From Xanthomonas hortorum pv. cynarae (GTDB taxonomy: Bacteria > Pseudomonadota > Gammaproteobacteria > Xanthomonadales > Xanthomonadaceae), in contig NZ_MDFM01000024.1 in the NCBI RefSeq assembly GCF_002939985.1, positions 1 through 64,000 of the forward strand: a DNA stretch of 64,000 nt, written 5' to 3'. The translations under genes were made by a program, and so were the position numbers. Every line of letters begins with the position of its first letter. Positions within the stretch are counted from its first letter, which is position 1. Under the pieces are notes generated by a model, which worked only from the letters and a program-made list of their open reading frames with translations, made no database searches and was not told the DNA's origin. Of the stretch, positions 54,860 through 63,170 are shown one piece after another.

Positions 54860-55525
54860 ATGCACCTGCTCCTCGTCGAAGACGACACCATGCTGGCCAA
54901 CGCGATCTGCGCCGGCGTGCGCCAGCAGTCCTGGACCATCGACCATGTCGGTAGTGCCAACGCCGCCAAGACCGTGCTGGTGGACCATCGCTACACGGCA
55001 GTGCTGCTGGATATCGGCCTGCCCGGCGAGTCCGGGCTGACCGTGATCCGCTTCATGCGCGGCCAGTACGACGCCACCCCGGTGATCGCACTGACGGCGC
55101 GCGGCCAGCTCACCGATCGCATCCGCGGCCTGGATGCCGGCGCCGACGATTACCTGGTGAAACCCTTCCAGTTCGATGAACTGATGGCGCGGCTGCGCGC
55201 AATCACCCGGCGCAGCCAGGGCCGCGTGGTGCCGCTGCTCACTCAGGGCGATGTCTGCGTGGACCCGAGCAGCCGCAAGGTCACCAGGGACGGCAAGTGG
55301 GTCGCACTGAGCGCGCACGAATACCGCCTGCTGCTCGCATTGATGGAACGCGCCGGGCGCGTGGTCACCAAGGATCAGCTGGAAGAAGGCGTCTACGGCG
55401 GCCCGTCCGAAGGCGGCAGCAACATGATCGCGGTGTATGTGCACCAGTTGCGCCGCAAGCTGGGCGACGAACTCATCTCCACCATTTATGGCCAGGGCTA
55501 CATGGTCGGCAAGGCGCCCGAATGA
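54860..55525 (+). CDS. OmpR-family response regulator (QseB/PmrA-like)
   Basis: The 221-residue regulator has a receiver domain with acidic residues in LLLVEDD and phospho-acceptor D51 in LLDIGLPGESG. The switch threonine is in ALTARGQ and the lysine in LVKPFQ. A winged-helix C-terminal domain (LSAHEYRLLLALMERAGRVV, VYVHQLRRKLG) binds DNA. The histidine-kinase gene overlaps its stop by four bases (ATGA), so they form one system. The group is close to QseB/PmrA, often tied to LPS change or virulence; targets are not visible here. Confidence 0.92.
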   Translation: MHLLLVEDDTMLANAICAGVRQQSWTIDHVGSANAAKTVLVDHRYTAVLLDIGLPGESGLTVIRFMRGQYDATPVIALTARGQLTDRIRGLDAGADDYLVKPFQFDELMARLRAITRRSQGRVVPLLTQGDVCVDPSSRKVTRDGKWVALSAHEYRLLLALMERAGRVVTKDQLEEGVYGGPSEGGSNMIAVYVHQLRRKLGDELISTIYGQGYMVGKAPE

Positions 55526-56703
55526 AATCGCTGCAGGCGCGCATGCTGGCGGCGCTGGCCGCAATCGTGTTGCTGAGCTGGTCCACCTCGCTGTGGATCC
55601 TGGTCGCACTGGTCACCCAGGGCCATCACAGCGTGTTCGAGCAGGAGCTCAACACGTTTGGCGATCAATTGATCGCCGTGTTGCCGGACTCGCTGGAGCA
55701 TCGCTTCGATACCCCAGACCCTCCGGATGTGGCAGACATCCAGACCCCGATGGGCAACGCGTCCTCGCGCATCAGCCTGAAGCAGACGCTCACTGCCATC
55801 GTGTTGAATACCTCGCAGCTAGCGATCCTGGGCCTGTTGATGTGGTGGGCGGTGCGCACCTCGCTCGGGCCGCTGCGCGCTGTTTCGCTCGCCATTGCGC
55901 AACGCACCGGGCTGGATACCGAACCGGTGCCGCTGGACCAGGTACCCGATGAAATCCGTCCGCTGATCGGCTCCTTCAACACCTTGCTGGCGCGGGTGGA
56001 AAAAACCGTGCAGGCCGAACGCGATTTCGTTGCCGATGCCGCACACGAATTGCGCACCCCGCTGTCGGCGCTGCATGCCTATGCCGAAGTCGCGCTGCGT
56101 GCGCCCACGCTGGAAGCCAAGGACGCGGCGCTGCAACAGCTGCTGGAAACCGCACGCCGCAGCAACCGTCTGGCCGAGCAATTACTGGACCTGGCGCGGC
56201 TGGATGCAGGCATCACATCGGCGGCGTATCAGCAGGTCGATATGGGCGAATTGATCACCCATGTACTGGACGAATTCAGCGTGCAGGCCGATGCGCGCCA
56301 CATCACCCTGCAGCTGGAAGCCGCACCGTGCACCCTGCGTTGCGATGTGGACGCAGTGGGGATCCTGATCCGCAATCTGGTCGACAACGCCATCTGCTAC
56401 GGCCGCACCCATGGCACGGTTGAAGTGAGTTGCGGCTATTGCCTGCGCGCCGATGTGCTGCACCCGTTCGTGCAGGTCAGCGATGACGGCCCCGGCGTGC
56501 CGGAGAGCGCACGCGCATCCATCTTCGAACGCTTTTACCGGGTTGCCGACAGCGAGGTGCAAGGCAGCGGTATCGGCTTGTCGCTGGTGGCCGGCATCGC
56601 ACGCCTGCACGAAGCCACCATCGAAACCTGCGAAGGCAACGAGGGGCGTGGCCTGTGCGTGCGCGTGGTGTTTGCCAGCGACAGTGCGCGCATTAGCGGC
56701 TGA
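55522..56703 (+). CDS. sensor histidine kinase (QseC/PmrB-like)
   Basis: The 393-residue kinase has a first membrane helix (about 8-28), a periplasmic domain of about 70 residues (GHHSVFEQELNTFGD) and a second helix near 95-112. A HAMP-like linker leads to the dimerisation helix FVADAAHELRTPL with H175. The ATPase domain carries N box LVDNAICYG, GPGVPESA and the G box GSGIGLSLV. It starts inside the regulator stop. The signal it senses is unknown. Confidence 0.92.
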   Translation: MKSLQARMLAALAAIVLLSWSTSLWILVALVTQGHHSVFEQELNTFGDQLIAVLPDSLEHRFDTPDPPDVADIQTPMGNASSRISLKQTLTAIVLNTSQLAILGLLMWWAVRTSLGPLRAVSLAIAQRTGLDTEPVPLDQVPDEIRPLIGSFNTLLARVEKTVQAERDFVADAAHELRTPLSALHAYAEVALRAPTLEAKDAALQQLLETARRSNRLAEQLLDLARLDAGITSAAYQQVDMGELITHVLDEFSVQADARHITLQLEAAPCTLRCDVDAVGILIRNLVDNAICYGRTHGTVEVSCGYCLRADVLHPFVQVSDDGPGVPESARASIFERFYRVADSEVQGSGIGLSLVAGIARLHEATIETCEGNEGRGLCVRVVFASDSARISG

Positions 56704-56797
56704 CTGCAGTCCGCGCACCGCAATGGCGCGCCGACGATACCAATAAGTTTCCAAAACCGCTTGCCTAGAGTGCACTCACCGCACGCGTCCAGGATGC

Positions 56798-57094
56798 ATG
56801 GTGATGTTCCACTCGATCCGTTCCACCCATCTCGCTCCGGCCGCCGTCTCGCTGCTGGCACCGCACATCGCCGCCAACGACAGCGTCACGACCGCTGTCA
56901 CTGCTGCGACGCCTGCACTGGAATTCCGCTGCGGCCGCACCGGCACGCGCAATCGCGACATCTGGAGCGCATTGCCGGATATCCGCAGCGCGCGCGATGC
57001 ACGCCGACTGCAGCACTGGGCAAAAAGCAGTGTGTTGTTCGTTGCCGCAGCGGTGGTCTTTGCGCTGGCCTTGGCCAGTTTCTTGATGCATTGA
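56798..57094 (+). CDS. possible small tail-anchored protein
   Basis: This 98-codon frame starts MVMFHSIRSTHLAPAAV. The middle is basic (RCGRTGTRNRDIW, RSARDARRLQHWAK) and the C terminus is one hydrophobic segment (SSVLFVAAAVVFALALASFL). A CCAGG lies close upstream of the ATG. No family recognised. It lies between the kinase gene and the DUF3313 gene on the same strand. The antisense frame here looks less protein-like. Confidence 0.5.
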   Translation: MVMFHSIRSTHLAPAAVSLLAPHIAANDSVTTAVTAATPALEFRCGRTGTRNRDIWSALPDIRSARDARRLQHWAKSSVLFVAAAVVFALALASFLMH

Positions 57095-57154
57095 GCGCTG
57101 GGCATCGGCTGTGTGCTGTTGCAAGGCCATTTCCTCTTCTTCAGGTACTTTTTC

Positions 57155-57817
57155 ATGTCGCACTCTTTTTCTGTCCGTTGCTGCGCGCTCGCAATGGTCG
57201 GCGTGACGCTGATCGGCTGCGCCAGCACGCGTCCGATGCCGTATAGCCAACTGCCGTCTGCCAGTTATCTGCGCCCGCACGACGGCAGCCGCGGCGACCG
57301 CATGCCGTATTCGTATGAGAGCGAAGTGGACTGGACCCGCTACCGTGCCGCGCTGATCGAGCCGGTGAGCATCTATCGCGGGCCGGACGCGCAATTCGAA
57401 GACGTGCCCGAGCAGGACAAACGCATGTTGGCCGACTACATGCAGCAAGAGTTCGGCAATGCGATCGGACAACGCTGGCAGCGTGCGACCACGGCAGAGC
57501 GCGACAGCTTACGTGTGCGCATCACCTTGACCGGCGCCAAGCCCAGCAAACGCGTACTCGGCACCTTCATGAAGGTGGATATCGGCGGCGGTTCCTACAA
57601 CGCAGTGCAGGCCGCGCGCGGCAAGGAGGGCGCGTTCTCCGGCTCGGTCAGCTACGCGGTGGAAATCTTCGATGCACAGAGCAATCGCCTACTCGCTGCC
57701 TATGTCGAAAAGCAGTATCCGAGCGCGATGAACATCAAGGCCAGCCTGGGTGCATACGACGCGGCAAAAGCCGGCATTCGCAAGGGTGCCGAGCAGTTGG
57801 TCAAAGGGATGGAGTAA
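57155..57817 (+). CDS. DUF3313 family lipoprotein
   Basis: The 220-residue product has a signal peptide ending in lipobox LIGC, so it is probably an outer-membrane lipoprotein. The mature part (LIEPVSIYRGPDAQFEDVPEQ, LADYMQQEFGNAIG, RVRITLTGAKPSKRVLGTF, YAVEIFDAQSNRLLAAYVEKQ) matches DUF3313 as I recall it. These resemble surface-assembly or efflux-type accessory lipoproteins; function is unknown. The ATG at 57155 is chosen because it opens the signal peptide. Confidence 0.82.
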   Translation: MSHSFSVRCCALAMVGVTLIGCASTRPMPYSQLPSASYLRPHDGSRGDRMPYSYESEVDWTRYRAALIEPVSIYRGPDAQFEDVPEQDKRMLADYMQQEFGNAIGQRWQRATTAERDSLRVRITLTGAKPSKRVLGTFMKVDIGGGSYNAVQAARGKEGAFSGSVSYAVEIFDAQSNRLLAAYVEKQYPSAMNIKASLGAYDAAKAGIRKGAEQLVKGME

Positions 57818-57819
57818 CT

Positions 57820-57890
57820 CCCTTCTCCCCACGGGAGAAGGTGCCCCGAAGGGGCGGATGAGGGTGCGAGCGAAGCCTCGTGCAGTCGGA
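57820..57890. repeat. dispersed CCTTCTCCC-hairpin repeat, copy 2
   Basis: CCCTTCTCCCCACGGGAGAA, then GGTGCCCCGAAGGGGCGGAT, GAGGGTGCGAGC and CGTGCAGTCGG. This is the reverse complement of the repeat at 32502-32572. It lies between convergent genes and its hairpin may end the DUF3313 transcript. Confidence 0.75.
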
Positions 57891-57917
57891 ACGACACGAG
57901 GGCTTGGCCCCGCACCA

Positions 57918-58769
57918 TCAGCGCGTCACGCGCTTGGCCACTTTCTTGCCGACGGCCTTGCGGGCGGCGGTGGTCTTGGCCACTGCGCGCGTTGCCGGGG
58001 TCTTGGTCACCTTGGCGGCCTTCTTCAAGGCGGTCTTGGTCACCGCCTTCTTGATCGGCGCCTTCTTCACCGCTGCCTGTTTGGTCGCGGTCTGCTTGGC
58101 CACTGGCGCTTTCTTGGCCGTGGTCTTGGCAATGGTCTTGGCGACCGGCTTCTTGACGGCAGCCGACTTGGCCGCAGCCTTCTTCGCCGCCGAGCGCGCG
58201 CCGACCTTGGCCACCGCGCTCTTGCGCGCTGCGCTCTTGGCGGCAGTCTTGGCAGTCAATGCAGCAGCTTCGGCCTTGGCGTTGGCCTTGGCTGTTTCCA
58301 GCTTCTGCCTGGCGCTGGCCTTTGTGCTGGCCAGTTTCTGCTTGGCTGCAGCGGTGCTGCTGGTCAGCTTCTGCTTGGCCGCATCCTTGGTTGCGGTCAA
58401 CTTCTGCTTTGCCGCGTCTTTGGTCGTGCTCAGCTTCTGCTTGGCCGCGTCTTTGGTGGCCGTCAGCTTGTCCTTGGCAGCCTCTTTGGTCGACACCAGC
58501 GAGCGCTTGGTCTTGGCCACGCTGCGCGTGACGGCAGTGGCCGCTTGATTGGCTTTTTTGACCACGCGTTTTTCGACCTTGACCACGGCCTTGCGTGCCT
58601 TGGCCACGCGCGTCTTGACCTCTTCCACTGCCGTGCCGGCTGCGTCCTGCACGCTGGCAACCGCCTCGCTGGTGGTGCTGGCGATGGTTTCGGTCAGTTC
58701 GGTGGCCGTGCTTTTTACGCTGTCGACGGCGTCGGACAGGGTTGCCGTCACACCATTGCCGTTGCTCAT
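57918..58769 (-). CDS. Lys/Ala-rich LEA-like and histone-H1-like protein
   Basis: The 283-residue product has an N-terminal neutral helix (MSNGNGVTATLSDAVDSVKS) and then an array of 11-residue units such as TKDAAKQKLTA, repeated about six times (residues about 92-165) like LEA group 3 motifs. It ends in a K/A/P-rich tail (AKKPVAKTIAKTTAKKAPVAK type) like histone H1 or AlgP. It is strongly basic and probably binds nucleic acid or protects against desiccation. An AAGGAGG site lies just before the ATG. The function is inferred from composition. Confidence 0.85.
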   Translation of the reverse strand: MSNGNGVTATLSDAVDSVKSTATELTETIASTTSEAVASVQDAAGTAVEEVKTRVAKARKAVVKVEKRVVKKANQAATAVTRSVAKTKRSLVSTKEAAKDKLTATKDAAKQKLSTTKDAAKQKLTATKDAAKQKLTSSTAAAKQKLASTKASARQKLETAKANAKAEAAALTAKTAAKSAARKSAVAKVGARSAAKKAAAKSAAVKKPVAKTIAKTTAKKAPVAKQTATKQAAVKKAPIKKAVTKTALKKAAKVTKTPATRAVAKTTAARKAVGKKVAKRVTR

Positions 58770-59011
58770 AGACCCTCCTTAAGGGCGTCATTTCTGAAAA
58801 ACGCAGGCGATGCACGACGGCATGCGTATGCTGAACAGGCATCGGATCAAGCGGACGCTACGCCGGGCTCAAGCGGCTGTCAACGCAAGGCCTGCAAGGG
58901 GTGCGCGGCGCTTTCACCAGAAGTTAAATTACGCACTGGCACTCTCGTTCAGCTTGATTTACGCAGTCAGACGCCCTATTCCTCTTCCACCGCGTAACCG
59001 GATTCCGTTGC

Positions 59012-60448
59012 ATGCGACCGCTGCCTACCCTGCTGACACTTTCATTGGCCGCCGCGTTCGGCGGATTTGCCGCCACCGGCATCAATGCCTGGCTGGACAA
59101 CCGTGCCGAGGCCACCCCGGCCGGCACTGCGTCCTTCACCCTGCCGGCGGCTGCCGCGCTGCCGGCTGCGGTCGCCGGGCAACCAGTGCCGTCGTTGGCG
59201 CCGATGCTGCAGCAGGCGATGCCGGCGGTGGTGAGCGTCAACACCAAGCAAGTGGTGCGCGTGCGCAACCCGTTCTTCAACGACCCGATCCTGCGCCGGC
59301 TGTTTCCGGAAATTCCGCAGGACCGCATCAACGAATCGCTGGGTTCGGGCGTGATCATCGATGCGCAAAAGGGCTACGTGCTGACCAACCACCACGTCAT
59401 CGAAAATGCCGACGATGTGCAGGTGACACTGGGCGACGGGCGCACCGTCAAGGCCGACTTCATCGGTTCCGACGCCGACACCGATATTGCGCTGATCCGC
59501 ATCAAGGCCGACAAGCTCACCGACATCAAACTGGCCGATAGCAGCGCCTTGCGCGTGGGCGATTTTGTGGTGGCGATCGGCAACCCATTCGGCTTCACCC
59601 AGACGGTCACCTCCGGCATCGTCTCGGCGGTGGGCCGCAGCGGCATCCGCGGGCTGGGCTACCAGAACTTCATCCAGACCGATGCTTCGATCAATCCGGG
59701 TAACTCCGGCGGTGCGCTGGTCAATCTGCAAGGCCAGTTGGTGGGCATCAATACCGCCAGCTTCAATCCGCAGGGCAGCATGGCCGGCAATATCGGGCTG
59801 GGCCTGGCGATCCCCTCCAACCTGGCGCGCAATGTGGTGGAGCAATTGGTCACCAAGGGCGTGGTGGTGCGCGGCACGCTCGGGTTGGAAACCCAGAACC
59901 TTACCCAGCAGATGCTGCAGGGCCTGGGTGTGGATTCATTGCGCGGCGCCCTGGTGACGCGCGTGTTGCCAGGTTCCGCTGCTGCGGCCGCAGGCGTGCA
60001 GCCGGGCGATGTGGTGGTGGCGGCCAACGACCAACGCGTGGACAGTGCCGAAGCCTTGCACAACTACGAAGGCCTGCAAGCGGTAGGAAGTGCGGTGACC
60101 TTGGAGATTCGTCGCGACGGCAAACCGCTCAAGCTCAGCGCCACACTGAAAGAGCAGGATCGCGCGGTCACCGGCGACATGCTCGACCCACGCCTGGGTG
60201 GTGCCACCTTTGTGGACCTGCCCGAATCGCTGCGCCAATCCGGCATCACCGGCGTCATGGTCAGCGAGGTCAAACGCGGCGGTCGTGCCGCAGCCAATGG
60301 TCTGGTCAGCGGCGATGTGATCGTGGCCAGCAGCGTGGGCGAGTTTGCCGATCTGGCCAGCTGGCGCGCCAACTTTCAACGCAAACCGCAGCAATTGGTT
60401 GTACGCATCTTGCGTGGCAACGCGCAGTACGACGCGTTGATGCGTTGA
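59012..60448 (+). CDS. degP: DegP/DegQ-type periplasmic serine protease
   Basis: The 478-residue protease-chaperone has a signal peptide (LPTLLTLSLAAAFGGFAATG). The trypsin-like domain has a catalytic triad: H128 in TNHHVIEN, D158 in DTDIALIRI, S232 in NPGNSGGAL. Two PDZ domains follow (LVTRVLPGSAAAAAGVQPGD; VMVSEVKRGGRAAANGLVSGD). The layout and length match DegP/DegQ (HtrA), which degrades misfolded envelope proteins. It starts 242 bases past the start of the divergent LEA/H1-like gene. The exact paralogue (DegP or DegQ) cannot be decided. Confidence 0.93.
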   Translation: MRPLPTLLTLSLAAAFGGFAATGINAWLDNRAEATPAGTASFTLPAAAALPAAVAGQPVPSLAPMLQQAMPAVVSVNTKQVVRVRNPFFNDPILRRLFPEIPQDRINESLGSGVIIDAQKGYVLTNHHVIENADDVQVTLGDGRTVKADFIGSDADTDIALIRIKADKLTDIKLADSSALRVGDFVVAIGNPFGFTQTVTSGIVSAVGRSGIRGLGYQNFIQTDASINPGNSGGALVNLQGQLVGINTASFNPQGSMAGNIGLGLAIPSNLARNVVEQLVTKGVVVRGTLGLETQNLTQQMLQGLGVDSLRGALVTRVLPGSAAAAAGVQPGDVVVAANDQRVDSAEALHNYEGLQAVGSAVTLEIRRDGKPLKLSATLKEQDRAVTGDMLDPRLGGATFVDLPESLRQSGITGVMVSEVKRGGRAAANGLVSGDVIVASSVGEFADLASWRANFQRKPQQLVVRILRGNAQYDALMR

Positions 60449-60563
60449 CGTGGCGTGCACTGCGATGCACGTCCACTAACACCCCCTACACCGCAGCGAT
60501 GCTATTGCTGCACCACGCCCGCATGCTGTCGCGGCTGCCATCAATGACCGAAGGAGATATCGC

Positions 60564-60926
60564 ATGAGCCCCACCAATACCGATCAGCTGAAAGAGAATC
60601 TGAGCGAAGCCAGCACCCACCTGAAGTCCGCTGCCAGCGCTGCAGGCGAAGCGGTCAAGGGCGCCACCAGCGCTGCGGGCGATGAGCTCAAGCTCGGTCG
60701 CGCCAACGTCAAGGCAGAGCTGTCCGACACCGCACTGGCCGGCATGGCGGCTGCAGAGTTCGGCGGCGCCGCTGCCAAAGAGCAGCTCGATGTGCTGGTC
60801 AGCAAGGGTAACGACCTGCTGGAAAGCGCCACCGATCTGATCCGCGAGCGTCCGCTGGCTGCGTTCGGCGTTGCATTTGCGACCGGCTGGATCATTGCCA
60901 AGCTGGCACGCAGCAACGACAACTAA
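60564..60926 (+). CDS. ElaB/YqjD/DUF883 membrane-anchored protein
   Basis: The 120-residue protein has two amphipathic alanine-rich helices (LSEASTHLKSAASAAGEAVK, LISR-like spacer) and a C-terminal membrane segment (PLAAFGVAFATGWIIAKLA), with IRERPL just before it as in YqjD/ElaB. In E. coli YqjD tethers ribosomes to the membrane in stationary phase. An AAGGAGATAT site lies before the ATG. It leads a three-gene tight operon. Confidence 0.85.
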   Translation: MSPTNTDQLKENLSEASTHLKSAASAAGEAVKGATSAAGDELKLGRANVKAELSDTALAGMAAAEFGGAAAKEQLDVLVSKGNDLLESATDLIRERPLAAFGVAFATGWIIAKLARSNDN

Positions 60927-60929
60927 GTC

Positions 60930-61418
60930 GTGAGCGATCAGGCCTCTACAGCTGGAGCATCCGACACGCCCAACGCGCGTGCGGAAACGCCAGGACTGGA
61001 CGAAAGCGTACGTGCGGTCGGCGCTGCCGGTCGTGCGACGCTGGGCTCGGCCAAGGACACCAGCCGCGCATTACGCCGGCTGGTGTCGGCCGATCTACAA
61101 CTTGCACGTAGTGCCTTCGGGCGCGGCCTGGCATGGGCATGCGTTGCCGTGGTCTTCGGCGCTTCATCATGGTTGTTGTTGGCAGGCGCGATCATTGCGT
61201 TGTTGCAGCGCGCCGGGTTGTCGTGGTTCCAGGCAATGTTCTTCACCGCGTTGGCCAGCTTGCTGGTCACCGGCATCGCAGCGTGGCGGGTGTTCTTCTA
61301 CTTCGATCACACCGGCTTGAATGCGACACGTCGTCAGCTGATCAAGCTGGGCATCTTCGATGACAGCAATGACGACGACGATGCCACTGCATCGCCCAGC
61401 AATGGAGCGCGTACATGA
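60930..61418 (+). CDS. YqjE-like phage-holin-superfamily III membrane protein
   Basis: The 162-residue product has a hydrophilic start, a basic/helical SADLQLARSAFGRG segment and two membrane helices (LAWACVAVVFGASSWLLLAG; FFTALASLLVTGIAAWRVF). The charge-rich tail is DDSNDDDDA. This fits the YqjE/DUF1469 group. The GTG start is four bases after the YqjD-like stop, and the next gene's ATG overlaps its stop, so it is the middle gene of a coupled trio. Confidence 0.8.
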   Translation: MSDQASTAGASDTPNARAETPGLDESVRAVGAAGRATLGSAKDTSRALRRLVSADLQLARSAFGRGLAWACVAVVFGASSWLLLAGAIIALLQRAGLSWFQAMFFTALASLLVTGIAAWRVFFYFDHTGLNATRRQLIKLGIFDDSNDDDDATASPSNGART

Positions 61419-61798
61419 AGTTTGGCACCTTGCGTCAGCGCGTCGAGCGCGCTGAATTTCTGGTGGAAGGGCGCGCCCAAGAAACGCGTCAGCATTGGGG
61501 TGAATTACGCCAGATCTGGCGTGCTGGCTGGTCGCCGCTGCGCATCGTGGTGGTGGGTTTCGGACTGGGTTTCGTCACCGGCCGCAACGAACCGCAAGCC
61601 GCGCTTGGCAGCATCGCCAGCAAGCTGGGCGGTATCCCGAAGATTCTGCAGATGATCAGCACGATCTCTGCACTGTTTACCGCACATCGTGCGCAGGAGG
61701 CCTCCGAGCAGGCCGAACGTGCGGCCGACAACGCCGAAGAGGTTGCTGCCGATCCGCCGGTGACCGTGGTGCAGGCGCCGGTAGAGCGCGCAGCCTGA
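61415..61798 (+). CDS. YqjK-like accessory protein of the YqjD/YqjE trio
   Basis: The 127-residue product starts MKFGTLRQRVERAEFLVEGR with a basic amphipathic helix. One membrane-like segment (SPLRIVVVGFGLGFVTGRN) follows, then a helical tail with KLGGIPKILQMISTISALF and a coiled acidic end. Its ATG overlaps the previous stop (ATGA). Position and size match the third gene of yqjDEK-like operons; sequence identity to YqjK is not certain. Confidence 0.7.
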   Translation: MKFGTLRQRVERAEFLVEGRAQETRQHWGELRQIWRAGWSPLRIVVVGFGLGFVTGRNEPQAALGSIASKLGGIPKILQMISTISALFTAHRAQEASEQAERAADNAEEVAADPPVTVVQAPVERAA

Positions 61799-61970
61799 TC
61801 GCTGCGCTGAAAGCCGGCACCGTGTGCCTTTGTGTACTGCCTGTGCGGCCGAGTCCGCCACGGAACTTACGATACTGACGTGATGCGCACAGACTCTGTG
61901 CGCGCTGTTGACGCGTTCTGCCGATAATGGCGCACCGCTGGCACCACGCCAGTCTGCTGCCAGGGCGCGC

Positions 61971-63077
61971 ATGTCTTTTCCCATCGATTCATTGGATGCT
62001 GCCGTCCCGGCAGAATCGCTCCCGCCTCCACCGGCACCGCGCCCACGCGCGCCAGTCTCGCTGGTGGTGTTGGCGACGCTCGCGGTGGGTTACACCTTGT
62101 GGGCCGCACAGACGATCATCCTGCCGGTAATGCTGGCGGCGTTCTTCGCACTGATCGGCAATCCCATCTTGCGCGGATTGCGCAAGCTCTACATCCCGCG
62201 TTTCCTGGGCGCCTTTATGGTGTTGTGCCTGGGGTTGGCCGGCACCGTGGCGCTCGCCGCGCAACTGGCGGGCCCGGCGGCGGAATGGGTGCAGCAGGCA
62301 CCGCGGCAGATGCGCCAGATCGCACGCGATGTGCGCGATCTCACCAAGCCGGTGATGCAGGCCAACCAGGCGGCGGAAAATTTTGCACGTGCGGCCGGCG
62401 GCGAAGGCCAGCGCAACGTGCAGATCGTGCGCACGCAGATGGACGACCCGTACAAGGCGCTGGTGCGCACGCCTAAATTGGCCGCATCGGTGTTGGCGGT
62501 GGTGCTGCTGACGTTCTTCTTCATGGTCTATGGCGAAAGCCTGCAGCGGCATGCGATCGCCTTGCTGCCCAATCGACAGCAACAGCGCTTCACCACCGAA
62601 ATCATGCTGGACATCGAACGCGAGGTCTCGCGCTATGTACTCACCATCAGCGTGATCAATACGCTGGTCGGACTGGTCTTCGCCGGCATTCTGTATGCGC
62701 TCAAGATTCCGCTGCCCGAAGCATTGCTGTGGGGCACGGTGGTGGCGCTGCTCAACTTCGCGCCTTATGTGGGCCCGCTGATCGGCGTGATGCTGATGCT
62801 GCTGATGGGTTTTGTGGAATTCCGCACCACCTTGTCGGCGATGCTGCCGGCGATCCTGTATCTGGCGCTGCACACCATCGAAGGCCAGGTGGTGACCCCG
62901 ATCGTGCTGGGCCGACGCATGGCAATCTCGCCGCTGATGTTGATTTTGGCGCTGATGCTGTTCGGCTGGCTGTGGGGCATGGTGGGCCTGCTGCTGGCGG
63001 TGCCGCTGCTGGTCTGCATCAAGATGGTGCTGAGCCGGGTGGAGGGGATGCAGCGTTGGGCCAGGCTGCTTGAGTAG
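61971..63077 (+). CDS. AI-2E (PerM/TqsA) family transporter
   Basis: The 368-residue membrane protein has about eight helices. The family segments are LWAAQTIILPVMLAAFFALIG, a soluble helical hairpin near residues 100-160 (APRQMRQIARDVRDL), LTFFFMVYGESL and ILYALKIPLPEALLWGTVVALLNFAPYVGPLIG, ending TIEGQVVTPIVLGRRMAISPL. The family includes autoinducer-2 exporters and Na+/H+ antiporters, so substrate cannot be assigned. The ATG at 61971 is used; an upstream in-frame start at 61908 is possible. Confidence 0.88.
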   Translation: MSFPIDSLDAAVPAESLPPPPAPRPRAPVSLVVLATLAVGYTLWAAQTIILPVMLAAFFALIGNPILRGLRKLYIPRFLGAFMVLCLGLAGTVALAAQLAGPAAEWVQQAPRQMRQIARDVRDLTKPVMQANQAAENFARAAGGEGQRNVQIVRTQMDDPYKALVRTPKLAASVLAVVLLTFFFMVYGESLQRHAIALLPNRQQQRFTTEIMLDIEREVSRYVLTISVINTLVGLVFAGILYALKIPLPEALLWGTVVALLNFAPYVGPLIGVMLMLLMGFVEFRTTLSAMLPAILYLALHTIEGQVVTPIVLGRRMAISPLMLILALMLFGWLWGMVGLLLAVPLLVCIKMVLSRVEGMQRWARLLE

Positions 63078-63078
63078 C

Positions 63079-63155
63079 CGGGAATCGGGAGTTGGGAATC
63101 GCAAGAGCAGAGGCGCCGCTCTACCCATTCTCGATTCCCGACTCCCCATTCCCGG
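63079..63155. repeat. dispersed palindromic repeat, copy 2
   Basis: The left arm CGGGAATCGGGAGTTGGGAA and right arm TCGATTCCCGACTCCCCATT-CCCGG are near reverse complements, with a short GC loop. It matches 7357-7469. It fills the gap between the AI-2E gene and the HAD gene and may serve as a terminator. Confidence 0.8.
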
Positions 63156-63170
63156 CATTACAGTCTCGCG

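Noticed and set aside
61908-61930. TTGACG followed by TAATGG as a promoter for the AI-2E gene
   Set aside because: The spacer is only 11 bases, too short for sigma-70.
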